A DNA stretch of 64,000 bases from Chromatiaceae bacterium (GTDB taxonomy: Bacteria > Pseudomonadota > Gammaproteobacteria > Chromatiales > Chromatiaceae), in the NCBI GenBank assembly GCA_024235215.1, contig JACKMU010000005.1, positions 310,001-374,000 on the forward strand. The letters run 5' to 3'. Below are positions 54,324-63,914 of the stretch, in pieces (position 1 is the stretch's first letter; each line of letters starts with the position of its first letter). The position numbers and the translations under genes were made by a program. Under the pieces are notes generated by a model. That model worked only from the letters and a program-made list of their open reading frames with translations. It made no database searches and was not told the DNA's origin.

Positions 54324-55358
54324 CTAAACGACTTTGACCAGCAGCGGACCCATCTCCTGCAGCGGTACCACCCGATCCGACAGACCCGCCTTCTCCACCG
54401 CCTGTGGCATGCCGTAGACGATGCAGCTCTCCTCATCCTGAGACCAGATGGTGGAACCGCTCTGCTTCAGTTGCATCGCCGCCTGCTTGCCATCGGAGCC
54501 CATACCGGTCAGGATCACCCCGAGAACCGCACCGGGATAGACCGATCCCGCCGACCCCATGGTGATATCCACGCAGGGACGGTAGGTCTGCCCCGGCAAC
54601 CCCTGGGTAACCTTGAGCGTTACTTTTCCACCCCGCTGCTGCAGCGTCATCTGTTTGCCGCCGGGTGCCAGAAAGACGTGTCCCGGCTGTAGCTCGTCAC
54701 CCTCCTGCGCCTCCTTGACCGCAACTCTGCACTGGCTATGCAGACGCGCTGCGAAGGTCGGCGTGAAACTCTCCGGCATGTGCACCACCACCAGAACCGG
54801 CAGCGGGAAGGTAGCCGGCAGCGCTGAGAGCAGCTGCTGTACCGCCACCGGGCCACCGGTCGAGGCACCGATCACCACCAGCTTGTAGTGCCCGCGACGC
54901 TCCTGCTCAGCCATTGGCTGCAGACGCACGCGCGGCTTCGGGTCACCCTGCCGCTGATGTTTCCTTCCCAATGCGAGCACACGCCTAGGCAGATTGCGCG
55001 CCACGAAATCGGATGGATGCTGGCCGTTGGGGTGTTTTGGCAGGAAGTCGACGGCACCTGCTTCCAGCGCGTTAAGGGTGGCTGTGGCGCCCTCCTGGGT
55101 ATAGGCGGAGAGCATGATCACCGGCACCGGGGTTTCCGCCATGATCTTTTTTAGCGCGCTGATACCATCCAGCACCGGCATTTCGACATCCATGGTGATC
55201 ACATCCGGTTTCAACTTACGTGCCGCTGCTACCGCCTGCAGCCCGTCACTGGCACTGCCCACCACTTCGATCGCCGGTTCGGAGAGCAGAATGTCGCAGA
55301 TCCGCCGCTGAAAGAAGGTGGAGTCATCGACCACCAGTACCCGAACCTTGTTGCTCAC
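54324..55358 (-). CDS. cheB: Chemotaxis protein-glutamate methylesterase CheB
   Basis: 344 residues: receiver domain (VLVVDDS, Asp57 in ITMDVEMP, LSAYTQEGA) and a C-terminal methylesterase with GASTGGP (catalytic Ser), VVVHMPESFT (His) and LTGMGSDG (Asp). A basic, Pro-rich linker joins them. CheA phosphorylates Asp57 to activate demethylation of receptors. About 60 bases downstream of cheA; cheR is not in the window apart from the CheB-CheR hybrid at 29.9 kb. Confidence 0.95.
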   Translation of the reverse strand: MSNKVRVLVVDDSTFFQRRICDILLSEPAIEVVGSASDGLQAVAAARKLKPDVITMDVEMPVLDGISALKKIMAETPVPVIMLSAYTQEGATATLNALEAGAVDFLPKHPNGQHPSDFVARNLPRRVLALGRKHQRQGDPKPRVRLQPMAEQERRGHYKLVVIGASTGGPVAVQQLLSALPATFPLPVLVVVHMPESFTPTFAARLHSQCRVAVKEAQEGDELQPGHVFLAPGGKQMTLQQRGGKVTLKVTQGLPGQTYRPCVDITMGSAGSVYPGAVLGVILTGMGSDGKQAAMQLKQSGSTIWSQDEESCIVYGMPQAVEKAGLSDRVVPLQEMGPLLVKVV

Positions 55359-55415
55359 TCTACTCTTCCTGTCTGTCCGGGCCCGATTTCCACGTTGAAC
55401 CTGCGTCCGACCGAA

Positions 55416-57512
55416 TCAATAGCGTCTGGCATATTTCCTCATCAGTCCCGGAAGATCCAGAATAAGCGCGATCTTGCCATTGCCGGTAATGGTGGCCCCC
55501 GCCATCCCTTCCAGCCCCTGTAGCAGGCTACCCAGCGGTTTGATCACCACCTCTTCCTGGCCGATCAGACTGTCCACCACAAGACAGACCTGCTTGCCGC
55601 CGACGTTCACCACCACCACCTGTCCGTGATGCTGCGCATCCGCAGCGTAGGCTCCCTTGAGCAGCCAATGGCGCATGTAAAAGAGCGGCAGCGCCCGATC
55701 GCGCACCATGATCGTCAGCTGGCCATCGACCACATTGGTGCGCTTCATATCCAGGCTGAAGATCTCCACCACGCTGGAGAGCGGCAGTGCGAACGACTGG
55801 CTACCCAGCACCACCATCAGCGTCGGCAGAATGGCAAGCGTCAGGGGCAGCTTGATCACGATGCGGCTGCCGCGACCCAACTCCGAATCGATATCCACCG
55901 ATCCATTCATCTGGGTGATGCGTGTCTTCACCACATCCATACCGACGCCGCGTCCCGACACGTCGGAGATTTCGCTCTTGGTGGAAAAACCGGGCTGGAA
56001 TATCAGGTTATAACAATCCTTCTCATCCAGACGCGCGGCCATCTCCTGATCCATCAATCCCTTCTCCACCGCCTTGCGCCGCAGCACCTCGGCGTCCATC
56101 CCCCTGCCATCGTCGCTGATGGAGAGCAGGATATGATCGCCTTCCTGCGCTGCGGCGAGCACTACGGTGCCCTGACGTGGCTTGCCCAGCTTTTCCCGCT
56201 CCTCCGGTGTCTCGATGCCATGGTCGACCGCGTTGCGTACCAGATGCACCATCGGATCAGCCAGCGCTTCAACCAGGTTCTTATCCAGATCGGTCTCTTC
56301 ACCGAGCATCTCCAGATTGATCTCCTTATTCAGACTGCGCGCCAGGTCACGAACCACCCGTGGGAAGCGACCGAACACCTTCTTGATCGGCTGCATGCGG
56401 GTCTTCATCACAGAGTTCTGCAGATCAGCAGTCACCACATCCAGATTAGCGACCGCGTTGGCAACCTCCTCATCACCCAGCCGCGACTTCAGCATCGCCA
56501 GCCGGTTGCGCACCAACACCAGCTCACCCACCATGTTCATGATGTCATCGAGTCGGGCAGTGTCGACCCGAACCGTCGTCTCCGCTACCGGAGAGGCACC
56601 CTTTGCCGGGCTCTTCGATCCGGCCTGTGCCCTGCCGCCGGAGAGCTCTTCGGCTGTCGCTTCGGGTGCGGGTTGCGCGACCGGCGCAGCACGCCGTTGG
56701 GTTGCCGTTTGAGTGGGTACAGCGGCATCGGGTGCTTTTTTGGCAGCGGTTTGCGCCGGTTTTGGCTGCGGTTTTTCCGACGCGGCGAGCGTGCCGGCGA
56801 CGGCGCCGTGTTTTCCGGCACCATGCAACTGATCCAACAGCGCCTCGAACTCCGCTTCGGTGATATCGTCCGATGCGGTGCTGGCTACAGCTGCCGCCGG
56901 TTTCTGCAGCGGATTTCCGCCATGCCTCCCTTTGCCGTGCAGCTGATCCAGCAGCGCGTCGAACTCCGCTTCGGTGATATTCTCGGATGAGCTGGCAGCA
57001 TCGCCCGCTGCCGCCGGCACTTCGGCTTCCATCACCGGCATCTCTTCCGCCACCATCGTCTCCATCTCCGGTTCCGCGACACACTCGGTTACAGCCTCTT
57101 CCGGTCGCTCCGCCTCCTGGCCGCCAGGCACAGCGAGGCGGTTCAAGGTCGCGATCAAACCGGGATCGGCGTGCTCCGGCATCACCCCCGTGCGTACCCG
57201 TTCAAACATGCCGTTGACCACGTCCAGCACCGTGAGCATCACATCCATCAGCTCGGATTCGACCTGGCGCTGTCCCTGGCGCAGCACATTGAAGACATCC
57301 TCGGCACGGTGGCACACCTCGACCAGGGGCTCGATGGCAAGAAACCCGGCGCCTCCCTTGATGGTATGGAAACCACGAAAAACCGCGTTCAGCAGTTCAT
57401 AGTCATCCGGTCTCTGTTCCAGCTCAAGCAGCTGTTCATTCAGATGCTCAAGTATCTCTCCGGCTTCAACCAGAAAATCCTTAAGAATCTCGTCTTCCAT
57501 ATCAATGGCCAT
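55416..57512 (-). CDS. cheA: Chemotaxis histidine kinase CheA
   Basis: 698 residues. HPt domain with FHTIKGGAG (phosphoacceptor His49), then an acidic/Ala-rich linker holding two near-identical copies of an EAEFxALLDQLHGxGxHG motif at about 180-198 and 219-236, dimerisation helices (RLDDIMNMVGELVLVRNRL), ATPase (HLVRNAVDHGI, DDGRGMD, GRGVGMD) and a C-terminal CheW-like domain. It phosphorylates CheY and CheB. The repeated linker motif occurs where Vibrio CheA carries its ParP-contact region, so a localisation role is a reasonable guess. Confidence 0.95.
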   Translation of the reverse strand: MAIDMEDEILKDFLVEAGEILEHLNEQLLELEQRPDDYELLNAVFRGFHTIKGGAGFLAIEPLVEVCHRAEDVFNVLRQGQRQVESELMDVMLTVLDVVNGMFERVRTGVMPEHADPGLIATLNRLAVPGGQEAERPEEAVTECVAEPEMETMVAEEMPVMEAEVPAAAGDAASSSENITEAEFDALLDQLHGKGRHGGNPLQKPAAAVASTASDDITEAEFEALLDQLHGAGKHGAVAGTLAASEKPQPKPAQTAAKKAPDAAVPTQTATQRRAAPVAQPAPEATAEELSGGRAQAGSKSPAKGASPVAETTVRVDTARLDDIMNMVGELVLVRNRLAMLKSRLGDEEVANAVANLDVVTADLQNSVMKTRMQPIKKVFGRFPRVVRDLARSLNKEINLEMLGEETDLDKNLVEALADPMVHLVRNAVDHGIETPEEREKLGKPRQGTVVLAAAQEGDHILLSISDDGRGMDAEVLRRKAVEKGLMDQEMAARLDEKDCYNLIFQPGFSTKSEISDVSGRGVGMDVVKTRITQMNGSVDIDSELGRGSRIVIKLPLTLAILPTLMVVLGSQSFALPLSSVVEIFSLDMKRTNVVDGQLTIMVRDRALPLFYMRHWLLKGAYAADAQHHGQVVVVNVGGKQVCLVVDSLIGQEEVVIKPLGSLLQGLEGMAGATITGNGKIALILDLPGLMRKYARRY

Positions 57513-57619
57513 AGTTCGCCACCCGCAACCCGATTAAGCATCAATTGCCCGGACCTGTTCCGGGCAACACTCTATGAAACTCACCTCAGCATCGTGCCGC
57601 ACAACACCGTCTGGATGGA

Positions 57620-58348
57620 CTAAAAGCCCAGACTCGACAGCAGATCATCCACTTCGTCCTGACCGCTCACCTGATCCCGCTGGTCGAGCCCGGGGACTGC
57701 GGGACCCTCCAGCACGGTGCCCGGCTTGACAACCCGCTGTTTGTTCACGTCACCGGAGAGGCTGACCAGCCGCACCAACTTATCCTCAACATCCCTGATC
57801 AACGTGATCACCTGGCGGATGATCTGTCCGGTCAGATCCTGGTAATCCTGTGCCATCAACACCTCGGAGAGCTTGCCGTGAAGTTTTCCGGAGTAGTCAC
57901 CAGTGGTGCGCAGGAAATCGGTCAGCTGACGGACAAGCACACGGAACTCCTCGACCGACAGTTCCCGCTGCTGAAACCGCTGCCAGTCGTTCGCCAGCAC
58001 TCTGGCTTCGCTACCCAGCTCCTCCGCGAGCGGGAGACCGGCTTCCACCGCGCCAAGACTGGTGTGCGCGGCGTTCTCGGTCATCTGGATCACATAGTTG
58101 AGGCGTTCGCTGGCATCCGGCATTTCGTGCGCCGCAAGTTCGGTTATTCTGGTGTCGAGCAGAAAACCGTTGATGGCATTGTGCAGCTCCCTGGTCAGCC
58201 GACCCACCTCCCGAAACAGGTTGTTCTCATTGAAACCTGCCAGCAGATCGATGGTTTGCTCTGCCTCTTGGGCGCTGCCGCTCTCCAGCTGATCGACCAA
58301 CTGTTTCGCCAAAGCCAGGCGATTATTGTTCTCTTCCAAACGGACCAT
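57620..58348 (-). CDS. cheZ: CheY-P phosphatase CheZ
   Basis: 242 residues from the ATG at 58348 with GGGGAT upstream; a TTG six bases earlier is also in frame. Long helical hairpin with the catalytic AQDYQDLTGQIIRQV segment (Gln acts on CheY-P) and the C-terminal CheY-binding tail DEVDDLLSSLGF. It ends CheY signalling by dephosphorylation. Next to cheY in the operon, as in most gammaproteobacteria. Confidence 0.95.
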   Translation of the reverse strand: MVRLEENNNRLALAKQLVDQLESGSAQEAEQTIDLLAGFNENNLFREVGRLTRELHNAINGFLLDTRITELAAHEMPDASERLNYVIQMTENAAHTSLGAVEAGLPLAEELGSEARVLANDWQRFQQRELSVEEFRVLVRQLTDFLRTTGDYSGKLHGKLSEVLMAQDYQDLTGQIIRQVITLIRDVEDKLVRLVSLSGDVNKQRVVKPGTVLEGPAVPGLDQRDQVSGQDEVDDLLSSLGF

Positions 58349-58365
58349 CGGCAATCCCCGTCAAG

Positions 58366-58740
58366 TCACGCCTGGACGCGCTCGAATATCTTGCTGATCT
58401 TCTCTTCCAGCGTGGTGGCGGTAAACGGCTTCACCACGTAACCGTTGACGCCCGCCTGTGCTGCCTCGATGATCTGTTCACGTTTCGATTCCGCAGTGAC
58501 CAGCAGTACCGGAAGTTTGGAGAGACGGGGATCAGCGCGCACCGCCTTGAGCAGATCGATGCCGGTCATGCCCGGCATATTCCAGTCGGTAATGAGAAAA
58601 TCGAAATTTCCCGACTGAAGCATCGGCAGCCCGGTATTACCGTCATCCGCCTCCTGGGTATTGGTAAAACCCAAATCCCGCAGCAGATTCTTGATAATTC
58701 TTCTCATCGTGGAAAAGTCATCCACCACGAGAATCTTCAT
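58366..58740 (-). CDS. cheY: Chemotaxis response regulator CheY
   Basis: 124 residues from the ATG at 58740; the frame extends 12 codons upstream, but MKILVVDDFSTMRRIIKNLL is the family start. The single receiver domain has the acidic pocket (Asp7, Asp8), phosphoacceptor Asp52 in ITDWNMPG, the Thr in LVTAES and the Lys in VVKPF. It binds FliM to switch rotation when phosphorylated by CheA. Confidence 0.96.
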   Translation of the reverse strand: MKILVVDDFSTMRRIIKNLLRDLGFTNTQEADDGNTGLPMLQSGNFDFLITDWNMPGMTGIDLLKAVRADPRLSKLPVLLVTAESKREQIIEAAQAGVNGYVVKPFTATTLEEKISKIFERVQA

Positions 58741-58797
58741 GTTCTTGTCCAAACGAACCTCCAGAAACGACGCCAATTCACAGTTTCAAAAATTTTT

Positions 58798-59544
58798 TCA
58801 GTAGCTTTCCACATCGGAGAGCCAATCCGAGAGTCGCGAGCGCAGACGCAGCGTAGCCTGGCTGTGAATCTGACAGACCCTGGATTCACTGACTCCCAGT
58901 ACCTGACCTATCTCTCTCAGGTTCAGCTCCTCATCATAGTAGAGCGCGATCACCATCCGTTCCCGTTCCGGTAGCCCGGCGATCGCTTCTGCCAGCGCCC
59001 GTTTGAATGCATCGCGCTGCATCCCTTCGAACGGACCGCTGATCGTTCCATCCGTGCGCTCCTGGGGAAGTTCCCCCACCGCCTGGAGCTCCTCCAGGCT
59101 GAAGATGCGACAACCGGACGCATCCTTGAGAATCTTGTGGTACTCCGGCAGCGACATACCCAGCACCTCGGCAACCTCTACATCCCGCGCGTCCCTGCCC
59201 TGTTCGTTCTCGATTTCGCGCATTGCGCTGGCCACCATACGCGCCTTGCGGTGCACCGAACGTGGCGTCCAGTCGCTGCGTCGGATCTCGTCCAGCATCG
59301 CACCGCGGATACGGATGCCGGAGTAAGTCTCGAAACTGGCGCCCTGACTCGGATCGTAGTTCCGGCTCGCCTCCAGCAGCCCGATCATGCCGGCCTGAAT
59401 CAGATCATCCGCCTGAACATTCGGCGGCAGACGATTCATCAGGTGGTAGGCGATCCGCTTCACCAGTGGCGCATGTTTCGTCACCAAAGCGTCTGCGTCT
59501 GACTCCTGCTCCTGTACCGCGGCGTAGGTCGCTAGTCCGTTCAC
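58798..59544 (-). CDS. fliA: Flagellar sigma factor 28 (FliA)
   Basis: 248 residues of the RpoD-like type: region 2 with VKRIAYHLMNRLPPNVQADDLIQAGMIGLLEA and SFETYSGIRIRGAMLDEIRRSDW, and region 4 with LNLREIGQVLGVSESRVCQIHSQA. It directs RNA polymerase to late flagellar and chemotaxis promoters and is held by FlgM. Its start overlaps the flhG stop by four bases. Confidence 0.96.
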   Translation of the reverse strand: MNGLATYAAVQEQESDADALVTKHAPLVKRIAYHLMNRLPPNVQADDLIQAGMIGLLEASRNYDPSQGASFETYSGIRIRGAMLDEIRRSDWTPRSVHRKARMVASAMREIENEQGRDARDVEVAEVLGMSLPEYHKILKDASGCRIFSLEELQAVGELPQERTDGTISGPFEGMQRDAFKRALAEAIAGLPERERMVIALYYDEELNLREIGQVLGVSESRVCQIHSQATLRLRSRLSDWLSDVESY

Positions 59545-60425
59545 CTCAAACCTCCACTCTCACTAGAGTATTGAATTAGACGTTCCACGAAGAACTGCAG
59601 GTGTCCACTGACGCCATCAGGTACGGGCCAGTTATCGGCCTTCTTCGCAATATTCTTGAATGTTTGTGCCGATCTGCTGCGCGGGAAAGCCTCCACCACA
59701 GCACGCTGGGTACGCACCGCCTTGCGCAGATTCTCATCGTAGGGGATGCTTCCCATGAAGCTGAGCATGGTATCCAGATAGCGGTCGGTGACCCGGCAGA
59801 TCTTGTTGTACAGGGTCCTGCCCTCCTGAGCGCTGCGTACCATGTTGGCGAGAATGTGGAAGCGGTCTATGCCGTATTCGCGATTCAGCAGTTTGATCAG
59901 CGCATAGGCGTCGGTGATCGATGCCGGTTCGTCGCAGACCACCACCACCACCTCCTGCGCGGCACGACTGAAGCTGACCACGATGTCGGAGATTCCGGCT
60001 GCGGTATCGACAATCAGCACATCCAGATCCGAGCCCACGTCACTGAAGGCGCGGATCAGGCCGGCATGCTCCGCTTTACTCAACTCCGCCATCTGCTGCA
60101 CCCCGGAGGCGCCGGGTGCCACCTGAATACCCGCGGGACCGGTGATCAGCACCTCTTCCAGGCTGCACTCCCCGCGCACCACATGCGACAGGTCACGCTC
60201 CGGGTGCAGTCCCAGCACCACGTCGATATTGGCCAGGCCGAGGTCGGCGTCCAGCAGCATCACCTGCTTGCCCATCTCCGCCAGCGCTACGGCCAGATTG
60301 ACCGAGATATTGGTCTTTCCGACGCCCCCCTTGCCGCCAGTCACCGCGATGACCCTGACCGGGTGGGATTTGATCATGCGTCTCAATCCAGTGGCCTGAT
60401 CCATATTCACATCAACCATGAACAT
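59541..60425 (-). CDS. flhG: Flagellar number regulator FlhG/FleN (MinD-like ATPase)
   Basis: 294 residues. The deviant Walker A GGKGGVGKT is at about 30-38, with LLDADLGLANIDVVLGL and DTAAGIS downstream, placing it in the FlhG branch of the MinD/ParA superfamily. It limits flagellum number and antagonises FlhF at the pole. It overlaps flhF by 14 bases. Confidence 0.95.
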   Translation of the reverse strand: MFMVDVNMDQATGLRRMIKSHPVRVIAVTGGKGGVGKTNISVNLAVALAEMGKQVMLLDADLGLANIDVVLGLHPERDLSHVVRGECSLEEVLITGPAGIQVAPGASGVQQMAELSKAEHAGLIRAFSDVGSDLDVLIVDTAAGISDIVVSFSRAAQEVVVVVCDEPASITDAYALIKLLNREYGIDRFHILANMVRSAQEGRTLYNKICRVTDRYLDTMLSFMGSIPYDENLRKAVRTQRAVVEAFPRSRSAQTFKNIAKKADNWPVPDGVSGHLQFFVERLIQYSSESGGLR

Positions 60426-61743
60426 CGTTGGTCACTCCCCCCAAAGCGAGTGAGAGACAGGCATCACTCAATTCGTCCGTTCTCTCCTGTGCCAGCGTCA
60501 CGGCACGATTGATCAGGGTGTGAGCGCGCGCCAGATGGATATCTTCCGGTACCTTCTGGCCATCGGTGAAGAAAGCGAGCGGGATTCCACTGTGCAGCGT
60601 GGCGGAAATGGCCCCACCGAGTGATGTCGCCTCATCCACCTTGGTCAGAATGCAGCCGCTGATCTCACTCGCACCAAAGGCACTGGCTGCCTGCACCAGC
60701 GCCGACTGCTGAGTGGTCGTGGAGAGAGTCAGATAACGTTTGACCATGCGGTTGCCCGAGTTGATCAGCGCAAGCTGCTCACTCAGGCGGACATCACGCT
60801 GGCTCATTCCGGCGGTGTCCACCAGCACCAGACGTTTGTCCGAGAGTGCATTGAGCGTCACCTTCAGCTCTTCCGGTGTGGCCGCGCTGCGAATGGTAAC
60901 ATCGAGAATTCTGGCGTAGGTGTTCAGCTGCTCCTGCGCACCGATGCGGTAGCTGTCTGTGGAGACCAGCGCCAGACCGCGATGGCCGTGGCGCAGTACA
61001 TAGCGCGCCGCAAGTTTGGCGATGGTGGTGGTTTTTCCGACACCGGTGGGGCCCACCAGCGCGATCACCCCCCCTTCATCGATCATGTTGTCCTGCGCGA
61101 TCGGCAGCTCGGCAGCGAGTTGGTGGAGCGCCTGGCGCCAGGCCTGATCCGGGTTGTCGAAATCCTGTACCCGCTCCACCATCCGCAGACAGATCTCCGG
61201 GCCGATATCCAGTGCCATCAACCGGCGCAGCAGTTCCCGTTTTACCGGTTGGCGCTGCCCCATCTCGTTCCAGGTCAGCTCCGACAGCTGATTCTCCATC
61301 ATGCGCCGCAGCGCTTTCATCTCCCGGCGCATCTCCAACAGCGCCGGATCCTGGCTCCACTCCACCTGCACCGGCGCCAACCGCGGCCGGGATGACTGAC
61401 TGCCGGTGGCTTGGTGCTGGTGCTGGGTTTCACTCCGGAGAGACGGTGCCGGCTGCTGCCGGGTCTGCTGTGACGGGGGGGATGTCGGCTGCAGTCGGAG
61501 GTCGCTGTGCACAGCGGGTGCCGGCACTTCTGCTGTCCCACTCAGCGGACGCAGTTCCGGCTCCATTCGCGGTTTGCTCTGCTGACCGGCAAACGCCGAC
61601 TCATCGTAGTCCCGCGCTGCGACCAATTCGACGCCGCCATCCACCGACTTGTTCGATAAGATGACCGCGTCCGGTCCCAGGCTCTCCTTAACCTGTCTCA
61701 GCGCCTGGCGTATATCGTTCGCAAAAAAACGTTTTATCTTCAT
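60412..61743 (-). CDS. flhF: Flagellar placement GTPase FlhF
   Basis: 443 residues from the ATG at 61743, where AGGAAAGG stands upstream; the frame continues seven codons earlier. A basic N-terminal domain (MKIKRFFANDIRQALRQVKE) and a long Gln/Pro/Ser-rich linker precede the SRP-type GTPase: G1 GPTGVGKTTT, LALVSTDSYRIGAQEQL and LVDTAGMSQRD. It marks the site of flagellar assembly at the pole together with FlhG. Confidence 0.95.
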   Translation of the reverse strand: MKIKRFFANDIRQALRQVKESLGPDAVILSNKSVDGGVELVAARDYDESAFAGQQSKPRMEPELRPLSGTAEVPAPAVHSDLRLQPTSPPSQQTRQQPAPSLRSETQHQHQATGSQSSRPRLAPVQVEWSQDPALLEMRREMKALRRMMENQLSELTWNEMGQRQPVKRELLRRLMALDIGPEICLRMVERVQDFDNPDQAWRQALHQLAAELPIAQDNMIDEGGVIALVGPTGVGKTTTIAKLAARYVLRHGHRGLALVSTDSYRIGAQEQLNTYARILDVTIRSAATPEELKVTLNALSDKRLVLVDTAGMSQRDVRLSEQLALINSGNRMVKRYLTLSTTTQQSALVQAASAFGASEISGCILTKVDEATSLGGAISATLHSGIPLAFFTDGQKVPEDIHLARAHTLINRAVTLAQERTDELSDACLSLALGGVTNDVHG

Positions 61744-61823
61744 ACCCTGCCTTTCCTGGATCACCGGTCAACCACCGCCTGGGCGGAGTGTGTGCTGACT
61801 GCTGCAGTGTCGGCAGGGCTCGG

Positions 61824-63914
61824 TCAGTCGGCGGGTCTGCCGACGTTCGCAACCACCTTGATCTTGCGATTGTCCGGAATCTCCTGGTAGGAGAGAACCC
61901 GCATGCCCGGCACGCTATGCCTGACGAAATTCGCCATCCAGGCCCTGATCGAAGCCGCCACCAGCAGAATGCTCTGCTGACTGGCCCGCTCCTGCTGGTG
62001 GTAAGTCTCCAGCAGCGCTTTCTGCAGCTGCTCCGCCAGTCCGGGCTCTAGTCCGACACCGCCCTCATTTGAGGGATGCAGGGTCTTTTGCAATATCCGT
62101 TCCAGATTTTGTTCCAGCACGATTACCGGAATTTCTTCTGTAGGACCAATAAGTTGCTGAACTATACCGCGGGAGAGTGCCACCCTGGCCTGGGAGGTCA
62201 GAACGCCGATGTCTTGACTCTGTCCGCCACTCTCCGCCAATGTTTCGGCGATTGAACGGATGTCGCGAATGGGCACGTTCTCCCGCAGCAGGTTCTTCAG
62301 GATCTTCAGGATCTGCCCCAGCGAGAGCTTGCCCGGTACCAGATCCTCGATCAGCTTGGGCGCGCTGCGGGCCAGTTGATCGAGCAGCTGCTGCACCTCT
62401 TCATGTCCGAGCAACTCGTGCGCATTCCTTTCGAGTATCTCCTTCAGGTGAGTCGCCAGCACGGTGCTCGCGTCGACCACCGTATATCCGAGCGTCTGTG
62501 CATAATCGCGCTGACCGTGGTCGATCCAGACCGACTCCAGCCCGAACGCCGGATCCTGGGTCTCGACCCCCTGGAGTTTTCCGAACACCTTGCCCGAATT
62601 GATCGCCAGATCACGATCCGGAAAGATCTCCGCCTCCCCCATCACCACGCCATGCAGCGATATCCGGTAGCTGGTTGGACTGAGATCCAGATTGTCCTGG
62701 ATATGTACCGGTTGAATCAGGAAGCCGAGCTCCTTGGAGAGTTTCTTACGCACCCCTTTGATCCGTTTCATCAGCTCTCCCCCCTGATTCTTGTCTACCA
62801 GAGGGATCAGCTTATAGCCCACCTCAAGGCCGATAATGTCGACCGGCTGCACATCTTCCCAGGTCAGCTCGCGCTGCTCCGGCGGGGCTTCCGGCACCAC
62901 CTGCGGTGGCGCCTCCTCCTCAGGCTTGCTGCGTTTGCCGCGATAGATCCACCAGGCACCGGCACCCGCCAGCCCGGCGAGCGAGAGGAACGCGAAATTG
63001 GGCATCCCCGGAATGACGCCCATCAGGCCAAGTACGCCGGCCGCCACCGCCAGCGATTTCGGTGTACTCAGCAGCTGGGACAGGATCTGCCCCCCCATGT
63101 CCTGGGTCGATGCAACCCGCGTGACGATGATCGCGGCCGAGGTCGAGAGCAGCAGCGAGGGGATCTGCGCCACCAACCCGTCACCGATGGTGAGCAGTGC
63201 GTAATAGCGCAGTGCGGTGGAGAAGTTGAGGTCGTGCTGAAACATGCCGATGGCCAGACCACCGACGATGTTGATCAGCAGAATCAGAATGCCAGCGACC
63301 GCGTCACCACGCACGAACTTGCTGGCACCATCCATAGAGCCGTAGAAGTCGGCTTCGACCGTGATCTCCTGACGGCGGGCTTTCGCCTCCTCCTGGCCGA
63401 TGATACCGGCATTCAGATCTGCGTCTATCGCCATCTGCTTGCCGGGCATCGCATCCAGCGTGAACCTGGCGCTCACCTCGGAGACCCGGCCGGCACCCTT
63501 GGTGACCACGACAAAGTTGATGATCACCAGAATGGCGAACACCACCAGGCCGACCGCGTAGTTGCCACCGATCACAAAGGCACCAAAAGCCTCGATCACC
63601 TTGCCCGCAGCGTCGCCCCCTTCATGCCCTTCCAGCAGCACCACCCGGGTCGAAGCCACATTCAGTGCCAGACGCAGCAGTGTGGCCACCAACAGCAGGC
63701 TGGGAAAGACGCTGAACTCGAGCGGCTTCAATGTGTACACCACCACCAGCAACACCACCAGCGAGAGGGCGATGTTGAAGGTAAAGAAGATATCCAGTGC
63801 CAGCGCCGGCAACGGAATCACCACCATCGCCAGCATCATCACCAGGATCAGCGGAGCGCCCAGCCCCTCTGTTCCGATACTCTTGACGTTGTTTAATATC
63901 GCTGTTGCATCCAT
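61824..63914 (-). CDS. flhA: Flagellar type III export gate protein FlhA
   Basis: 696 residues. About eight transmembrane helices in the first 320 residues, with the conserved loop TKGAGRVSEVSARFTLDAMPGKQMAIDADL (the FHIPEP region) between membrane segments. The C-terminal cytoplasmic half binds export chaperones. It is the first gene of the motility operon in this window; flhB would be expected upstream of 64000. Confidence 0.96.
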   Translation of the reverse strand: MDATAILNNVKSIGTEGLGAPLILVMMLAMVVIPLPALALDIFFTFNIALSLVVLLVVVYTLKPLEFSVFPSLLLVATLLRLALNVASTRVVLLEGHEGGDAAGKVIEAFGAFVIGGNYAVGLVVFAILVIINFVVVTKGAGRVSEVSARFTLDAMPGKQMAIDADLNAGIIGQEEAKARRQEITVEADFYGSMDGASKFVRGDAVAGILILLINIVGGLAIGMFQHDLNFSTALRYYALLTIGDGLVAQIPSLLLSTSAAIIVTRVASTQDMGGQILSQLLSTPKSLAVAAGVLGLMGVIPGMPNFAFLSLAGLAGAGAWWIYRGKRSKPEEEAPPQVVPEAPPEQRELTWEDVQPVDIIGLEVGYKLIPLVDKNQGGELMKRIKGVRKKLSKELGFLIQPVHIQDNLDLSPTSYRISLHGVVMGEAEIFPDRDLAINSGKVFGKLQGVETQDPAFGLESVWIDHGQRDYAQTLGYTVVDASTVLATHLKEILERNAHELLGHEEVQQLLDQLARSAPKLIEDLVPGKLSLGQILKILKNLLRENVPIRDIRSIAETLAESGGQSQDIGVLTSQARVALSRGIVQQLIGPTEEIPVIVLEQNLERILQKTLHPSNEGGVGLEPGLAEQLQKALLETYHQQERASQQSILLVAASIRAWMANFVRHSVPGMRVLSYQEIPDNRKIKVVANVGRPAD

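Noticed and set aside
62376..63896. Plus-strand frame of 506 codons opposite flhA
   Set aside because: Antisense shadow; His/Gln-rich, no start signal, no domain.
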